A stretch of 64,000 nucleotides of DNA from Bog-532 sp963775825. Its GTDB lineage: Bacteria; Actinomycetota; Actinomycetes; Streptosporangiales; Streptosporangiaceae. This document shows positions 35,794-44,835 of the stretch, one piece after another. The stretch is taken from the NCBI GenBank assembly GCA_963775825.1, contig CAVZKY010000069.1, positions 11,854-75,853 of the forward strand. Reading direction: 5' to 3'. Position 1 is the first letter of the stretch, and every line of letters starts with the position of its first letter. A program made the position numbers and the translations under genes. Under the pieces are notes generated by a model. That model saw nothing but the letters and a program-made list of their open reading frames with translations. It was not told the DNA's origin and searched no databases.

Positions 35794-36441
35794 ATGGACG
35801 ACGGCTCGGAGCCCGCTATTGCGCCCACCGCGGACCGGGGCGCCGCGAGCGATGGGCCGCCCCGAGACGACGGGCTGCGGGATGAGGTGGACGGGCTGGT
35901 CGCCGCGTGGCGTGCGCAGCGGCCCGACCTGGATGTGGAACCGCTCCAGGTGCTGAGCCGGGTCTCCCGGCTGGCCCGCCATCTCGATCTGGCCCGGCGG
36001 ACGTCGTTCGCCAGTCACGGGCTCGAGACCTGGGAGTTCGACGTGCTGTCGGCGCTGCGCCGACAGGGGCCGCCGTACCAGATGACACCGGGGGCGCTGA
36101 TCCGTGCGACGCTGGTCACGTCGGGCACGATGACCAACCGGATCGACCGGCTCGCCGAAGCAGGGCTGGTACGCCGCAAGCCCGATCCGCGGGACCGGCG
36201 CGGTGTACTGGTCACGCTGACGGACCAAGGCCGGGCCGAGGCCGATGACGCGCTGGCCGATCTGCTCCGCCGCGAACGGGACCTGCTCGCCTCGCTGGGC
36301 CCCGGGGATCAGCGCACCCTCGCCGGACTGCTACGGGCGCTGCTCGCCCCGTTCGACGCCCTGCCGCCCGAATACGCCCCCCGGACGCACGCCTGCCCGG
36401 CCGTGGCTCCCGGTGCCGCCCGGCGGTCAGCTGAGTTCTGA
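35794..36441 (+). CDS. tamR: MarR family transcriptional regulator (TamR-like)
   Basis: This 215-aa winged-helix protein has ~60 variable N-terminal residues, then VLSRVSRLARHLDLARR, a recognition region (TPGALIRATLVTSGTMTNRI) and the wing VRRKPDPRDRRGVLVTLT. I chose ATG 35794 because the upstream open frame would run through the operator. In Streptomyces coelicolor the MarR protein TamR controls the divergent tam gene and responds to trans-aconitate and citrate; the gene pair here supports the same role. Its 3' end overlaps the opposing ABC-F reading frame by about 230 bp. Confidence 0.88.
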   Translation: MDDGSEPAIAPTADRGAASDGPPRDDGLRDEVDGLVAAWRAQRPDLDVEPLQVLSRVSRLARHLDLARRTSFASHGLETWEFDVLSALRRQGPPYQMTPGALIRATLVTSGTMTNRIDRLAEAGLVRRKPDPRDRRGVLVTLTDQGRAEADDALADLLRRERDLLASLGPGDQRTLAGLLRALLAPFDALPPEYAPRTHACPAVAPGAARRSAEF

Positions 36442-38335
36442 GCCGGCGCCAGTGATCTCTGAGCCGACCGACCGCGTCCGCGGGCCACGGGCTGCGTAAC
36501 GCGTCGAGACCGTCGGCGACGGTGAGCCAGCGCTCCTCCAGCGCAGCCTTCTCCGCCTGGACAGACCGTAGCTCAGCGCCCATCTCGGTGAGCTTTTCGT
36601 AGTCGCTGGCACGCTGGGCCATCTGCTCCCCGAGCTGTGCCTCCCGGCCGGACAAGCGCTCGATCTGCCGTTCCAGCCGCTGCAGCTCCTTGCGCGCGGC
36701 CCGCTCCCCGGCCACTCCCAGCCCGCCGCTGGGCGCCGGGCCGGCCGCGGGCGCGGCAGGCGCGGTGGCGGGCAGGGAGATCTCCCGGGTCCCGCGCACC
36801 CGGTCCAGGTACTCTGGCACGCCGCCGGCCAGAAAGGATAGCTTCCTGTCACCGAGCAGAGCGATCACGTGATCGGTGACCCGTTCCAGGAAATACCGGT
36901 CGTGGCTGACCACGGTCATCGATCCCGGCCAGCCGTCGAGCAGATCCTCCAGCTCGGTAAGGGTCTCGATGTCGAGGTCATTGGTGGGCTCGTCGAGCAG
37001 CAGCACGTTCGGCTCGTCCATCAGCAGCCTCAGGAGCTGCAGCCGCCGCCGTTCCCCGCCGGACAGCTCACCGACGGGAGTCCACTGCTGGTCACCGCGA
37101 AAGCCGAACCGCTCCAGCATCTGGCTGGCGGACAGCTCACGGTTACCGACCCGGACGAACAACCGGACGTCCTGCACCGTCTCGAGCACCCGGCGCGCCG
37201 GATCCAGCTCGCCCAGCTCCTGGCTCAGGTGGGCGATCCGTACGGTCTTGCCCCGCACCACGGTGCCCACGGCCCGGATCCCGCTCCGGTCGCCAGTCTT
37301 GCCGGGCACGGCCTGGGCGGCCGGGGCGGGCACGAGCGACCCGTCGAGCAGACGCAGAAACGAGGTCTTACCACTGCCGTTGACGCCCACCAGCCCGGCC
37401 CGCTCACCGGGAGCCAGCTGCCAGGTGACGTCATCGAGCAGGACACGCGGCCCGGCCCACAGCGTGACGTCCTCGACATCGACGACCGTCTTGCCGAGCC
37501 GTGCGGTGGCGAGACTGGTCAGCTCGACCGCGTCCCGCGGCGGTGGCTCGTCGGCGATCAGCGTGTTGGCCGCCTGTACGCGGAACCTGGGCTTGGTCGA
37601 TCGCGCCTGCGGACCGCGGCGCAGCCAGGCGAGTTCTTTGCGCAGCAGGCTGCGCCGACGGCGCTGGATCGCCTCCGCGTTCCGTTCCCGCTCGGCCTGG
37701 GCCAGCACGTAGGCCGAATATCCGCCGTCGTAGGCGTGCACGGAACCGGATTCGACCTCCCACGTCCGGTCGCAGGCGGTGTCCAGCAGCCAGCGGTCGT
37801 GGCTCACTACGACGAGCGCGCAGCCGCGGTCCCGTAGGTGCCGGCCCAGCCAGTCAATGGCCTCCAGGTCAAGGTGGTTGGTGGGCTCGTCAAGGAGCAG
37901 CACGTCACGCTCGACAGCCAGCACCGACGCCAGGGCCGTGCGCCGGCGCTCACCACCAGACAGGCGGTCGACGCTCGCATCCAGGTCAATGCCGCTGAGC
38001 AGCTCTGCGATCACACTGCGGGCCCGTGGGTCGCGGGCCCACACATGCTCGGCGGCTCCGTTCGCCTCGGGCCCGAACACGGCCTGGCGCACCGTCCCGG
38101 ACATCTCGTCCCGCTGCCGCAGGAAGCCGATCCGCAGGCCAGCGGCACGCGCGATCCGGCCAGAATCGGGCTCCGCCACGCCCGCCAGCAGCGCCAGCAG
38201 GGTCGACTTACCTGCTCCGTTGCGCCCGACGACCCCGATCCGGTCCCCGGTGGCGACGCCCAGCGAAGCGGAGTCCAGCAGCGTGCGCTCACCGAAGGCC
38301 TTGGTCATCTTCTCGGCGCTGATCAAGTTCACCAT
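36212..38335 (-). CDS. ABC-F family ATP-binding protein
   Basis: This soluble protein has two ABC domains and no membrane part. The first has VVGRNGAGKSTLLALLAG, signature LSGGERRR and VLLLDEPTNHLDLEAI; the second has VGVNGSGKTSFLRLLDG, LSGGERRRLQLL and VLLLDEPTNDLDIETL. ABC-F proteins act on ribosomes in translation or antibiotic protection. A coiled-coil-like C-terminal stretch (KELQRLERQIERL) normally ends near LEERW; here ~90 further Arg/Gly-rich residues run antisense into tamR, so the true end may lie near 36470-36500 and a frameshift is possible. It is the last gene of the metG operon. Confidence 0.9.
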   Translation of the reverse strand: MVNLISAEKMTKAFGERTLLDSASLGVATGDRIGVVGRNGAGKSTLLALLAGVAEPDSGRIARAAGLRIGFLRQRDEMSGTVRQAVFGPEANGAAEHVWARDPRARSVIAELLSGIDLDASVDRLSGGERRRTALASVLAVERDVLLLDEPTNHLDLEAIDWLGRHLRDRGCALVVVSHDRWLLDTACDRTWEVESGSVHAYDGGYSAYVLAQAERERNAEAIQRRRRSLLRKELAWLRRGPQARSTKPRFRVQAANTLIADEPPPRDAVELTSLATARLGKTVVDVEDVTLWAGPRVLLDDVTWQLAPGERAGLVGVNGSGKTSFLRLLDGSLVPAPAAQAVPGKTGDRSGIRAVGTVVRGKTVRIAHLSQELGELDPARRVLETVQDVRLFVRVGNRELSASQMLERFGFRGDQQWTPVGELSGGERRRLQLLRLLMDEPNVLLLDEPTNDLDIETLTELEDLLDGWPGSMTVVSHDRYFLERVTDHVIALLGDRKLSFLAGGVPEYLDRVRGTREISLPATAPAAPAAGPAPSGGLGVAGERAARKELQRLERQIERLSGREAQLGEQMAQRASDYEKLTEMGAELRSVQAEKAALEERWLTVADGLDALRSPWPADAVGRLRDHWRRLRTQLTAGRHREPRPGRRASGGRIRAAGRRTGRAAPVAVRRGCADPRGPARRAGPVRGGADRPARHRPRPGLGPSA

Positions 38336-38348
38336 GCGGGCAGCATCC

Positions 38349-39272
38349 TCAGGCTGTCCCGGTGACGATCGATACGCCGGGCACCGGGCCGGCCGTGCGG
38401 GCCACCGCCCGGCACACCCCCACGCCGGAAAGGGCTACCGCCAGGTCGACGGCGCGTTCCGCGTCCTCGGCGAGAAAGACGCAGGTCGGACCGGACCCCG
38501 CCACCATCGCTCCCAGCGCGCCGAGCTCGCGGCCGGCCGCGAGCGTCTTGCGCAGCGCTGGGAACAGTGAGATCGCGGCCAGCTGCAGGTCGTTACTGAG
38601 CGCGTCGCCCACCGCAGCCGGGTGTCCGGATCGGAGCGCGGCCATCAGGGCGTGATCGAGGGCCGGCTCCCGCACGTCCGGGCCATTCAGCCGGTCGAAG
38701 GCCGCATAGACCTTGGGCGTGGACAGCGCGCCGTCGGCCACGGCCAGCACCCAGTGGTACTCACCCGAGGCCAGCGCGGGCGCCAGCCGTTCCCCCCGGC
38801 CCTGGCCGACCGCCGTCCCGCCCAGCAGGGCGAAGGCGACGTCGCTGCCGACGCGGCGGCGACCTCGGTGAGCTGCTCGTGGCTCGCAGGCGTGCCACAG
38901 CTCGTTGCACGCGACGAGCGCGGCAGCGGCGTCGGCGCTGCCACCGGCCAGCCCGGCGGCCACCGGTATCCGCTTCCGGATCGTGATCTCGATGCGCCGG
39001 TCGGGGTCGCGGGGCAGGCCGGCCGCCAGAGTGAGCGCCGCGGCGGCCTTCAGCGCCAGGTTGTCCCGGCCGCCCGGCACCGCGCCCGCACCCTCGCCGC
39101 TGACCAGGACCCGGTCCTCGCCCGGGCCGTCCGTCTCGGTCACCGTCACGTCGTCGTAGAGAGAGATCGCCTGGAAGATGGTCACCAGATCGTGGTAGCG
39201 GTCAGCGCGTCGCGGCCCGACGGCGAGCTGAAGATTGATCTTGGCGGGAGCCCGCACGGTCACAGCGGTCAC
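38349..39272 (-). CDS. ispE: 4-diphosphocytidyl-2-C-methyl-D-erythritol kinase, with an out-of-frame internal segment
   Basis: This GHMP kinase of the MEP isoprenoid pathway (307 aa) has VRAPAKINLQLAVG at the start, PVAAGLAGGSADAAAALVA as the ATP-binding loop and GAMVAGSGPTCVFL near the C-terminus. Between 38888 and 38851 the annotated frame reads CEPRAAHRGRRRV; one base over, the same DNA gives ASHEQLTEVAA, which fits the family before LGSDV. Two compensating single-base differences therefore bracket ~12 residues. It lies in the metG-tatD-rsmA-ispE-ABC-F operon. Confidence 0.92.
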   Translation of the reverse strand: MTAVTVRAPAKINLQLAVGPRRADRYHDLVTIFQAISLYDDVTVTETDGPGEDRVLVSGEGAGAVPGGRDNLALKAAAALTLAAGLPRDPDRRIEITIRKRIPVAAGLAGGSADAAAALVACNELWHACEPRAAHRGRRRVGSDVAFALLGGTAVGQGRGERLAPALASGEYHWVLAVADGALSTPKVYAAFDRLNGPDVREPALDHALMAALRSGHPAAVGDALSNDLQLAAISLFPALRKTLAAGRELGALGAMVAGSGPTCVFLAEDAERAVDLAVALSGVGVCRAVARTAGPVPGVSIVTGTA

Positions 39273-39299
39273 GGTTCACCGATCGTAGTTTGTGGTGGC

Positions 39300-39560
39300 G
39301 GGCCGAAGGCCCGACCGGACGCGACCCCGGGCTCCGGCCCGGGTGAGCGCCCAGTGCCAGGCCAGGACCGGAGCAGGCTACGGGCAGACGGGCCGGAGGC
39401 CCGACCGGACGCGACCCCGGGCCCTGGCCCGGGTGAGCGCCCGGTGTCACGGCGGGCACCAGCGCGGGGCGTCGCGGGGGTTCCGGGGGTCGTCCCCCCG
39501 GGCCAGCACAGCGCGGGGCGTCGCGGGGGGTTCCGGGGGGTCGTCCCCCCGGGCTAGCAC
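39300..39560. repeat. GC-rich repeats between rsmA and ispE
   Basis: A ~56-bp element with GGCCCGACCGGACGCGACCCCGG cannot be a gene; copies begin at 39301 and 39391, 90 bp apart, with shared cores CCCGACCGGACGCGACC and GGCCCGGGTGAGCGCCC. From 39470 to 39560 two copies of the C-run/G-run element (GGGTCGTCCCCCCGGGC) follow; these encode the odd tail of RsmA. Confidence 0.75.
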
Positions 39561-40466
39561 AGGGCCGACAGCCGGGCCTTCGGCCCGGCTTTGGGTGGCC
39601 GCTTCGGCTATTTGGGCGAACTCGGCGATGCTGAGAGCCTCGCCGCGGGCGCCTGGGTCGAGACCGGCGGCCCGGACCAGGCGTTCGGCTTCCTGGGCCG
39701 AGCCGGCCCAGGAGGCCAGCGCCGCGCGAAGCGTCTTGCGGCGCTGGCCGAATGCGGCGTCGATGACCGCGAACACCTGCTCGCGGGACGCCGACGTAGG
39801 CGGTGGGTCGGTGCGGGTGAACGAGACCAGGCATGAGTCAACCCCGGGCACCGGCCAGAACACCGTGCGCGCTACCGGGCCGGCGGGGCGCACCCGCGCG
39901 AACCAGGCCAGCTTGGCTGAGGACACGCCGTACTCCCGGCTGCCCGGCGGGGCGCACATTCTCGCCCCCACCTCGGCCTGCACCATGACCAGGCCAGCAC
40001 GGATCGACTGCAGCCGGGCCAGCACGTTGAGCAGCACAGGAACGGTCGCGTTGTAAGGCAGGTTGGCCACCAGTACGGTAGGCGGCTCTCCCGGCAGCTC
40101 CCGGATTCGGGCCGCATCCGCCGTGACCACCTCGAGGCGGGCGGCCAGCGCTGGGGCGTGCTCCGCGATGGTACCGGGCAGTGCCGCGGCGAGCACCGGA
40201 TCCATTTCCACGGCGATGACCCGCCGCGCCGAGCCCAGCAGGGGCAGCGTCAGCGAGCCGAAGCCGGGCCCCACTTCGAGAACCACGTCGCTGGGCCGCA
40301 GGCCGGCCAGGGCCACGATGCGGCGCACCGTGCCGTGATCGATGACGAAGTTCTGCCCGAGCCGCTTGGTCGGCCGTACCCCGAGCCGCGCGGCCAGCTG
40401 CCTGATCTGGGCCGGCCCGAGCAGAGCCGGGCCGTCCGGCTCCGCTGCCTGGTCCGGGTGTGTCAC
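39447..40466 (-). CDS. rsmA: 16S rRNA (adenine1518/1519-N6)-dimethyltransferase with repeat-encoded tail
   Basis: This is KsgA/RsmA, which dimethylates two adenines at the 3' end of 16S rRNA. KRLGQNFVIDHGTV, VVLEVGPGFGSLTLPLL (SAM motif I) and the catalytic VANLPYNATVPVLLNVL are present. The enzyme should end shortly after ALSIAEFAQIAEAA (about residue 293); the last ~45 residues repeat LARGDDP and are encoded by the dispersed repeats at 39447-39560. Confidence 0.94.
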   Translation of the reverse strand: MTHPDQAAEPDGPALLGPAQIRQLAARLGVRPTKRLGQNFVIDHGTVRRIVALAGLRPSDVVLEVGPGFGSLTLPLLGSARRVIAVEMDPVLAAALPGTIAEHAPALAARLEVVTADAARIRELPGEPPTVLVANLPYNATVPVLLNVLARLQSIRAGLVMVQAEVGARMCAPPGSREYGVSSAKLAWFARVRPAGPVARTVFWPVPGVDSCLVSFTRTDPPPTSASREQVFAVIDAAFGQRRKTLRAALASWAGSAQEAERLVRAAGLDPGARGEALSIAEFAQIAEAATQSRAEGPAVGPVLARGDDPPEPPATPRAVLARGDDPRNPRDAPRWCPP

Positions 40467-40491
40467 CGCGGCGCCATCACCATTCCGGCCA

Positions 40492-41325
40492 TCACCATGG
40501 GCCGAAGATACGTTCCCCGGTCGCCATGATTTGCGCGCACAGCTCAGCCAGATCCATGTTCTTCACCTCGGCCAGACGGCGGACGGTGTAGGCGGCGAGC
40601 GCGGGCGAGTTCGGCTTGCCGCGGAACGGCACCGGGGTCAGGAACGGCGCGTCCGTCTCCACCAGCAGCAGGTCCGCCGGGGCCACCGCGGCCGCGTCGC
40701 GCAGATTCTGTGCGCTGGCGAAGGTGAGGTTGCCCGCGAAGCTCATCACGTAGCCCTGGTCCGCGCAGCGCTTGGCCATCTGCCCGTCACCGGAAAAGCA
40801 GTGGAAGACCACCTTGTCCGGGGCGCCCTGCTCGGTAAGGATGCGCAGCACGTCCTCATGGGCGTCCCGGTCGTGGATCATCAGCGCCTTGCCGGTCCGC
40901 TTAGCGATGTCGATGTGCGCCCTGAACCACTCGCGCTGCAGCTCCGGGGCGGAGTAATCCCGGTAGTAGTCGAGTCCCGTCTCCCCCACCGCACGCACCT
41001 GCGGCAGCCCGGCCAGCGTCTCGATCTCGGCCAGCACCGCATCCGCCGACGCCATGTCGCCCGCGGCCGCGCCGATGCCTGGGCTGCCGCCCGGACTGGT
41101 GGCTCCGGCAGCCGCGGCCGTGTCGTTCGGGTGGATCGCGACCGCGGCGAACACACTGTCGTACTCGGCCGCGCACCGCGCCGACCAGCGGGACGACTCC
41201 AGGTCGACGCCGACCGTGATGACCCGCTCGATCCCGGCTGCGTGCGCCGCCGCCAGCACACCCGGGACCGGCAGCCCCATGATGTCCAGGTGCGTATGGC
41301 TGTCGAAGAGGGCAGGGGCGCTCAT
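40492..41325 (-). CDS. tatD: TatD family metal-dependent hydrolase/DNase
   Basis: This TIM-barrel hydrolase (277 aa) has the metal ligands FDSHTHLD at the start, GETGLDYYRDY, FHCFSG and VETDAPFLTP. Family members act as 3'-5' exonucleases on DNA or RNA. An alanine/glycine-rich insert near residues 70-90 is unusual but in frame. Its ATG overlaps the metG TGA by one base (TGATG). Confidence 0.93.
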   Translation of the reverse strand: MSAPALFDSHTHLDIMGLPVPGVLAAAHAAGIERVITVGVDLESSRWSARCAAEYDSVFAAVAIHPNDTAAAAGATSPGGSPGIGAAAGDMASADAVLAEIETLAGLPQVRAVGETGLDYYRDYSAPELQREWFRAHIDIAKRTGKALMIHDRDAHEDVLRILTEQGAPDKVVFHCFSGDGQMAKRCADQGYVMSFAGNLTFASAQNLRDAAAVAPADLLLVETDAPFLTPVPFRGKPNSPALAAYTVRRLAEVKNMDLAELCAQIMATGERIFGPW

Positions 41326-43140
41326 CAGGAGCCTGACTCCTCGCGGAGGCGGGCCACTTCCTCGTCCGGCACGGACTTGTCGAGCTTGGTGAACAGGGGG
41401 GCGGGCGTGGCCAGCGGCGTACCCGGGGCAATCGGCCGGGACGCCCAGCGCGCGGCACTGTCGTACTGGCCGGTGATCACCGGGTAGGAGGGGGCTCCCT
41501 CCTCTTCCACCTCACGGATCTCGGGCATTCCGGACCATTCACCGGAGCCGCCGAGCATTTCGAAGACCTGCTGGGACGAATTGGGCAGGAACGGCGTCAG
41601 CAGCGTCTTGGCGTCGTCTACCGCCTGGAGCGCCACGTGCAGGATCGTCCGCATCCGGTCCGGGTCGGAGTTCCGTAGCTGCCATGGCGCCTGCTCGGAG
41701 AAGTATTTGTTGGCCTCGGCCACCGTCCGCATGGCCTCCCCGATCGCCAGCTTGAACCGGGACCGGGCCAGCTGGTCGCCGACCGCGGCGAAGGCCTGCC
41801 GGGAGTGCTCCAGTAGCTCGGTGTCGGCCGCCGTCAGCTCGCCCGCGGCCGGGATCGAGCCGACGTTACGGGCGGCGAACGATACGGCCCGGTTGACCAG
41901 GTTGCCCCAGGTGGCCACCAGCTCGTCGTTGTTACGGCGGACGAACTCGCTCCAGGTGAAGTCGGTGTCCTGATTCTCCGGCCCGGCGACCGCGACGTAG
42001 TAGCGGAGCGCGTCCACGTCATAGCGCTCCAGGAAGTCGCGGACGTAGATGACCACGTTGCGGGAGGAGGAGAACTTCCGGCCCTCCATCGTCAGATACT
42101 CGCTGGAAACAATCTCCGACGGCAGGTTGAGCTGGCCGAGCGGGCCCGGCGTCCCGCCCTTGTCTCCCCGTCCTGCGTAGCCGAGCAGCATGGCCGGCCA
42201 GATCTCGGAGTGGAAGACGATGTTGTCCTTGCCCATGAAGTAGTAGGACTCGGCGTCCGGGGACTGCCACCAGGCCCGCCAGGCGTCGGGGTCGCCCGAG
42301 CGCTTCGCCCACTCCACCGACGCCGACAGATAGCCAATGACCGCATCGAACCAGACGTAGATCCTCTTGTCCGGCCGGTCACGCCAGCCGTCCAGTGGTA
42401 CCGGCACCCCCCAGTCCAGGTCCGCGGGTGATCGCGCGGGGCTGGAGGTCGTCGAGCAGGTTGAGGGAGAACTTGAGCACGTTCGGCCGCCACTGGCCGC
42501 CCTTGCTCTGCAGCCAGGTGCCGAGCACGTCGGCGAAGGCCGGCAGGTCGAAGAAGAAGTGCTCCTCTTCGACGAACTCCGGCGCCTCTCCGTTGATCCT
42601 GGATCGCGGCTGGATCAGGTCCACCGGGTCCAGCTGGTTGCCGCAGTTGTCGCACTGGTCGCCGCGGGCGCTCTCGTACCCGCAGATCGGGCAGGTGCCC
42701 TCGATGTAGCGGTCCGGCAGCGTCCGCCCGGTCGACGGTGAGTTCGCGCCCAGGGTGGTCCGCGGGAAGAGGTAGCCGTTCTTGAACAGGCCCAGGAAGA
42801 TGTCCTGCGTGATCGCGTAGTGGTTGCGCGTCGTCGTCCGGGTGAACAGGTCGTAGGACATGCCGAGAGCGCGCAGGTCCTCAGCGATCACGCGGTTGTA
42901 CCGGTCCGCGAGCTCGCGGGCGGTCACGCCCTCCGCGTCCGCCTGCACCTGGATCGGGGTGCCGTGCTCGTCGGTACCGCTCACCATCAGCACCTTGTTC
43001 CCCGCCATCCGCTGGTAGCGGCTGAACATGTCGCAGGGCAGCCCGAAACCGGAGACGTGCCCAATGTGACGGGGGCCGTTGGCGTACGGCCAGGCCTGGC
43101 GCGGCGAGAATGTGCGGCCTGGCTGAGTTGGCGAGGACAT
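41325..43140 (-). CDS. metG: Methionyl-tRNA synthetase, frameshifted in this sequence
   Basis: This class I synthetase charges tRNA-Met. The N-terminal part has the HIGH-like motif GPRHIGHVSG, the zinc knuckle CPICGYESARGDQCDNCG and LLDDLQPRAITR; the second part has DKRIYVWFDAVIGYLSA, MEGRKFSSSR (KMSKS region) and the anticodon-binding domain. The two lie in different frames. Deleting one C near 42422 converts ITRGPGLGG to ITRDLDWGVPVPLDGW, so an extra base is likely. The joined protein is about 604 aa. As metG is normally essential, a sequence error is the simplest reading. Confidence 0.92.
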
Positions 43141-43181
43141 AGTTCAAGCCTAGGGCCACCGGTTGGCTGCTAGGCGCGAAT

Positions 43182-44621
43182 TTACGTCCCGTCGGCACTG
43201 GCCGCGTGTGTATCGCGGCCGGATGCGGCGGGCACGCCAGCGGCCGCGGGCCCGGCGGCTCCAGCTTCCTTCGCCGCCGTCGCGGCGCCGCCGTTTGCGG
43301 AGCTGCCGTTCGCCGGGCTGCCGTCGCGGGCAGCCGGCCGAGCGGCCATCGCCGCCGCGGGCGCGCCGGCGTCTACACCCACCGTGCCGACGGCTCCGTC
43401 CGGCCGGGTACGGCTCACCCAGCCCGGGGCGGCCTCCCGGCCCTCCTCGTCCGTCTCCAGCGCCCCCATGGCCGGATGCCGGGTACGGCGGATGCCCAGG
43501 ATGCTGAGGAAGAAGGTGCCCAGGATGATCTGGCAGCTGACGATCAAGGCGGTCACCGACGGAACGACGAGCCGCAGCGCGTGGTCATAGTTGAGCGCAC
43601 CGAAGCGGGCGCTGTTCCAGTAGACGAACGAGAAGACCAGGCCGACGATCCCGGCCGCGGCCAGCCCGCCGCCAGCCACCAGGCCGCGTTCCAGGCTCAG
43701 CGTTTTCAGAATGTGCCGGACCCGCTTGTCCTCCGGCAGGAAGCCCTCGGCGCTGGCGTACACCTGAGTGAACAGCGCGAAGAGCACCGACTGGAAGCCG
43801 ATGACGACCATGGCGGACGCGACGACGAGGGTGTCGACGTCGAAGGACACCGAGCCGATGTCGAACGGCCGGGGGATGACGGCCGCCCCGATCACGATGC
43901 CCAGGACGAAGACCACCAGGCCAGGGACGAAGAACAGCCAGCGCGGGCTGAACAGCAGCAGGAAGCGCAGGTGACGCCACCCGTCCCGCCAGGTGTGCAG
44001 ATGCGGCGGCCGGCTCCGGCCGTCCTTGGCCAGCGTGGTCGGGACCTCGGTGATCCGCTGTTTGGCCAGCGTCGCCTTGACCACGAGCTCGCTGGCGAAC
44101 TCCATGCCCGTGGCCTGCAGCCCGAGCCTCATGACACTGTCCCGGCGGAAACCGCGCAGGCCGCAGTGGAAGTCACCGATCTTGCTGCCGAAGAACAGCC
44201 GGCCGATGAAACTGAGCACCGGGTTGCCGAGGTAGCGGTGCAGCGGCGGCATGGCCCCCGGCTCGATGCCGCCCTCAAAGCGGTTGCCCATCACCAGGTC
44301 GGCCCCGTCCCGGAGCTTCTCCACGAACGGCATCAGGTTGGTGAAGTCGTAACTGTCGTCCGCGTCGCCCATGATGATGTAGCGACCGCGGGCGGCCACA
44401 ATCCCGCCCATCAGGGCGTTGCCGTAGCCCTTCTCGGAGACAGGCACCACGCGCGCCCCCGCATCGGTGGCCAGCCGCTGGCTGCCGTCGGTACTGCCGT
44501 TGTCCGCGACGATCACCTCGCCGCTGATCTCATGCTCCTGCAGGAATCCCACGGCCTTGCGGACGCACGTCGCGACCGTCTCAGCCTCATTGAGACATGG
44601 CATGACGACGGTCAGCTCCAC
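43182..44621 (-). CDS. Membrane-anchored family 2 glycosyltransferase (polyprenyl-phosphate sugar synthase-like)
   Basis: This 479-aa protein has a GT2 domain (VVMPCLNEAETVATCV, VADNGSTDGS, GDADDSYDF as the metal-binding motif) followed by four or more hydrophobic segments and an ~80-residue Ala/Gly-rich tail. It resembles dolichyl/polyprenyl-phosphate hexose synthases, which make lipid-linked sugar donors for GT-C enzymes; two such enzymes are encoded nearby. I choose GTG 44621 because AAGGGAG lies 5 nt upstream; GTG 44642 is possible. Confidence 0.85.
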   Translation of the reverse strand: MELTVVMPCLNEAETVATCVRKAVGFLQEHEISGEVIVADNGSTDGSQRLATDAGARVVPVSEKGYGNALMGGIVAARGRYIIMGDADDSYDFTNLMPFVEKLRDGADLVMGNRFEGGIEPGAMPPLHRYLGNPVLSFIGRLFFGSKIGDFHCGLRGFRRDSVMRLGLQATGMEFASELVVKATLAKQRITEVPTTLAKDGRSRPPHLHTWRDGWRHLRFLLLFSPRWLFFVPGLVVFVLGIVIGAAVIPRPFDIGSVSFDVDTLVVASAMVVIGFQSVLFALFTQVYASAEGFLPEDKRVRHILKTLSLERGLVAGGGLAAAGIVGLVFSFVYWNSARFGALNYDHALRLVVPSVTALIVSCQIILGTFFLSILGIRRTRHPAMGALETDEEGREAAPGWVSRTRPDGAVGTVGVDAGAPAAAMAARPAARDGSPANGSSANGGAATAAKEAGAAGPAAAGVPAASGRDTHAASADGT

Positions 44622-44835
44622 GTCATCTCCCTTACCGCTCACGGTTTCACCATCCGCCGAAGTTTGCGCCAGGTAGCGTGGGAAGCCGCCAGGCCCCGGG
44701 CCGCCCGCTATCGCCAGGCCGCCGCTGCACCGTAATACCGTAGGCGAAAGAATGGATGCTGGGCGGCCAGTACCGGTGAAGGGTTCACCAGCATTCGCGA
44801 TACAGGGTCTTTGAACAGTACAAGGAGGGTCCGGG

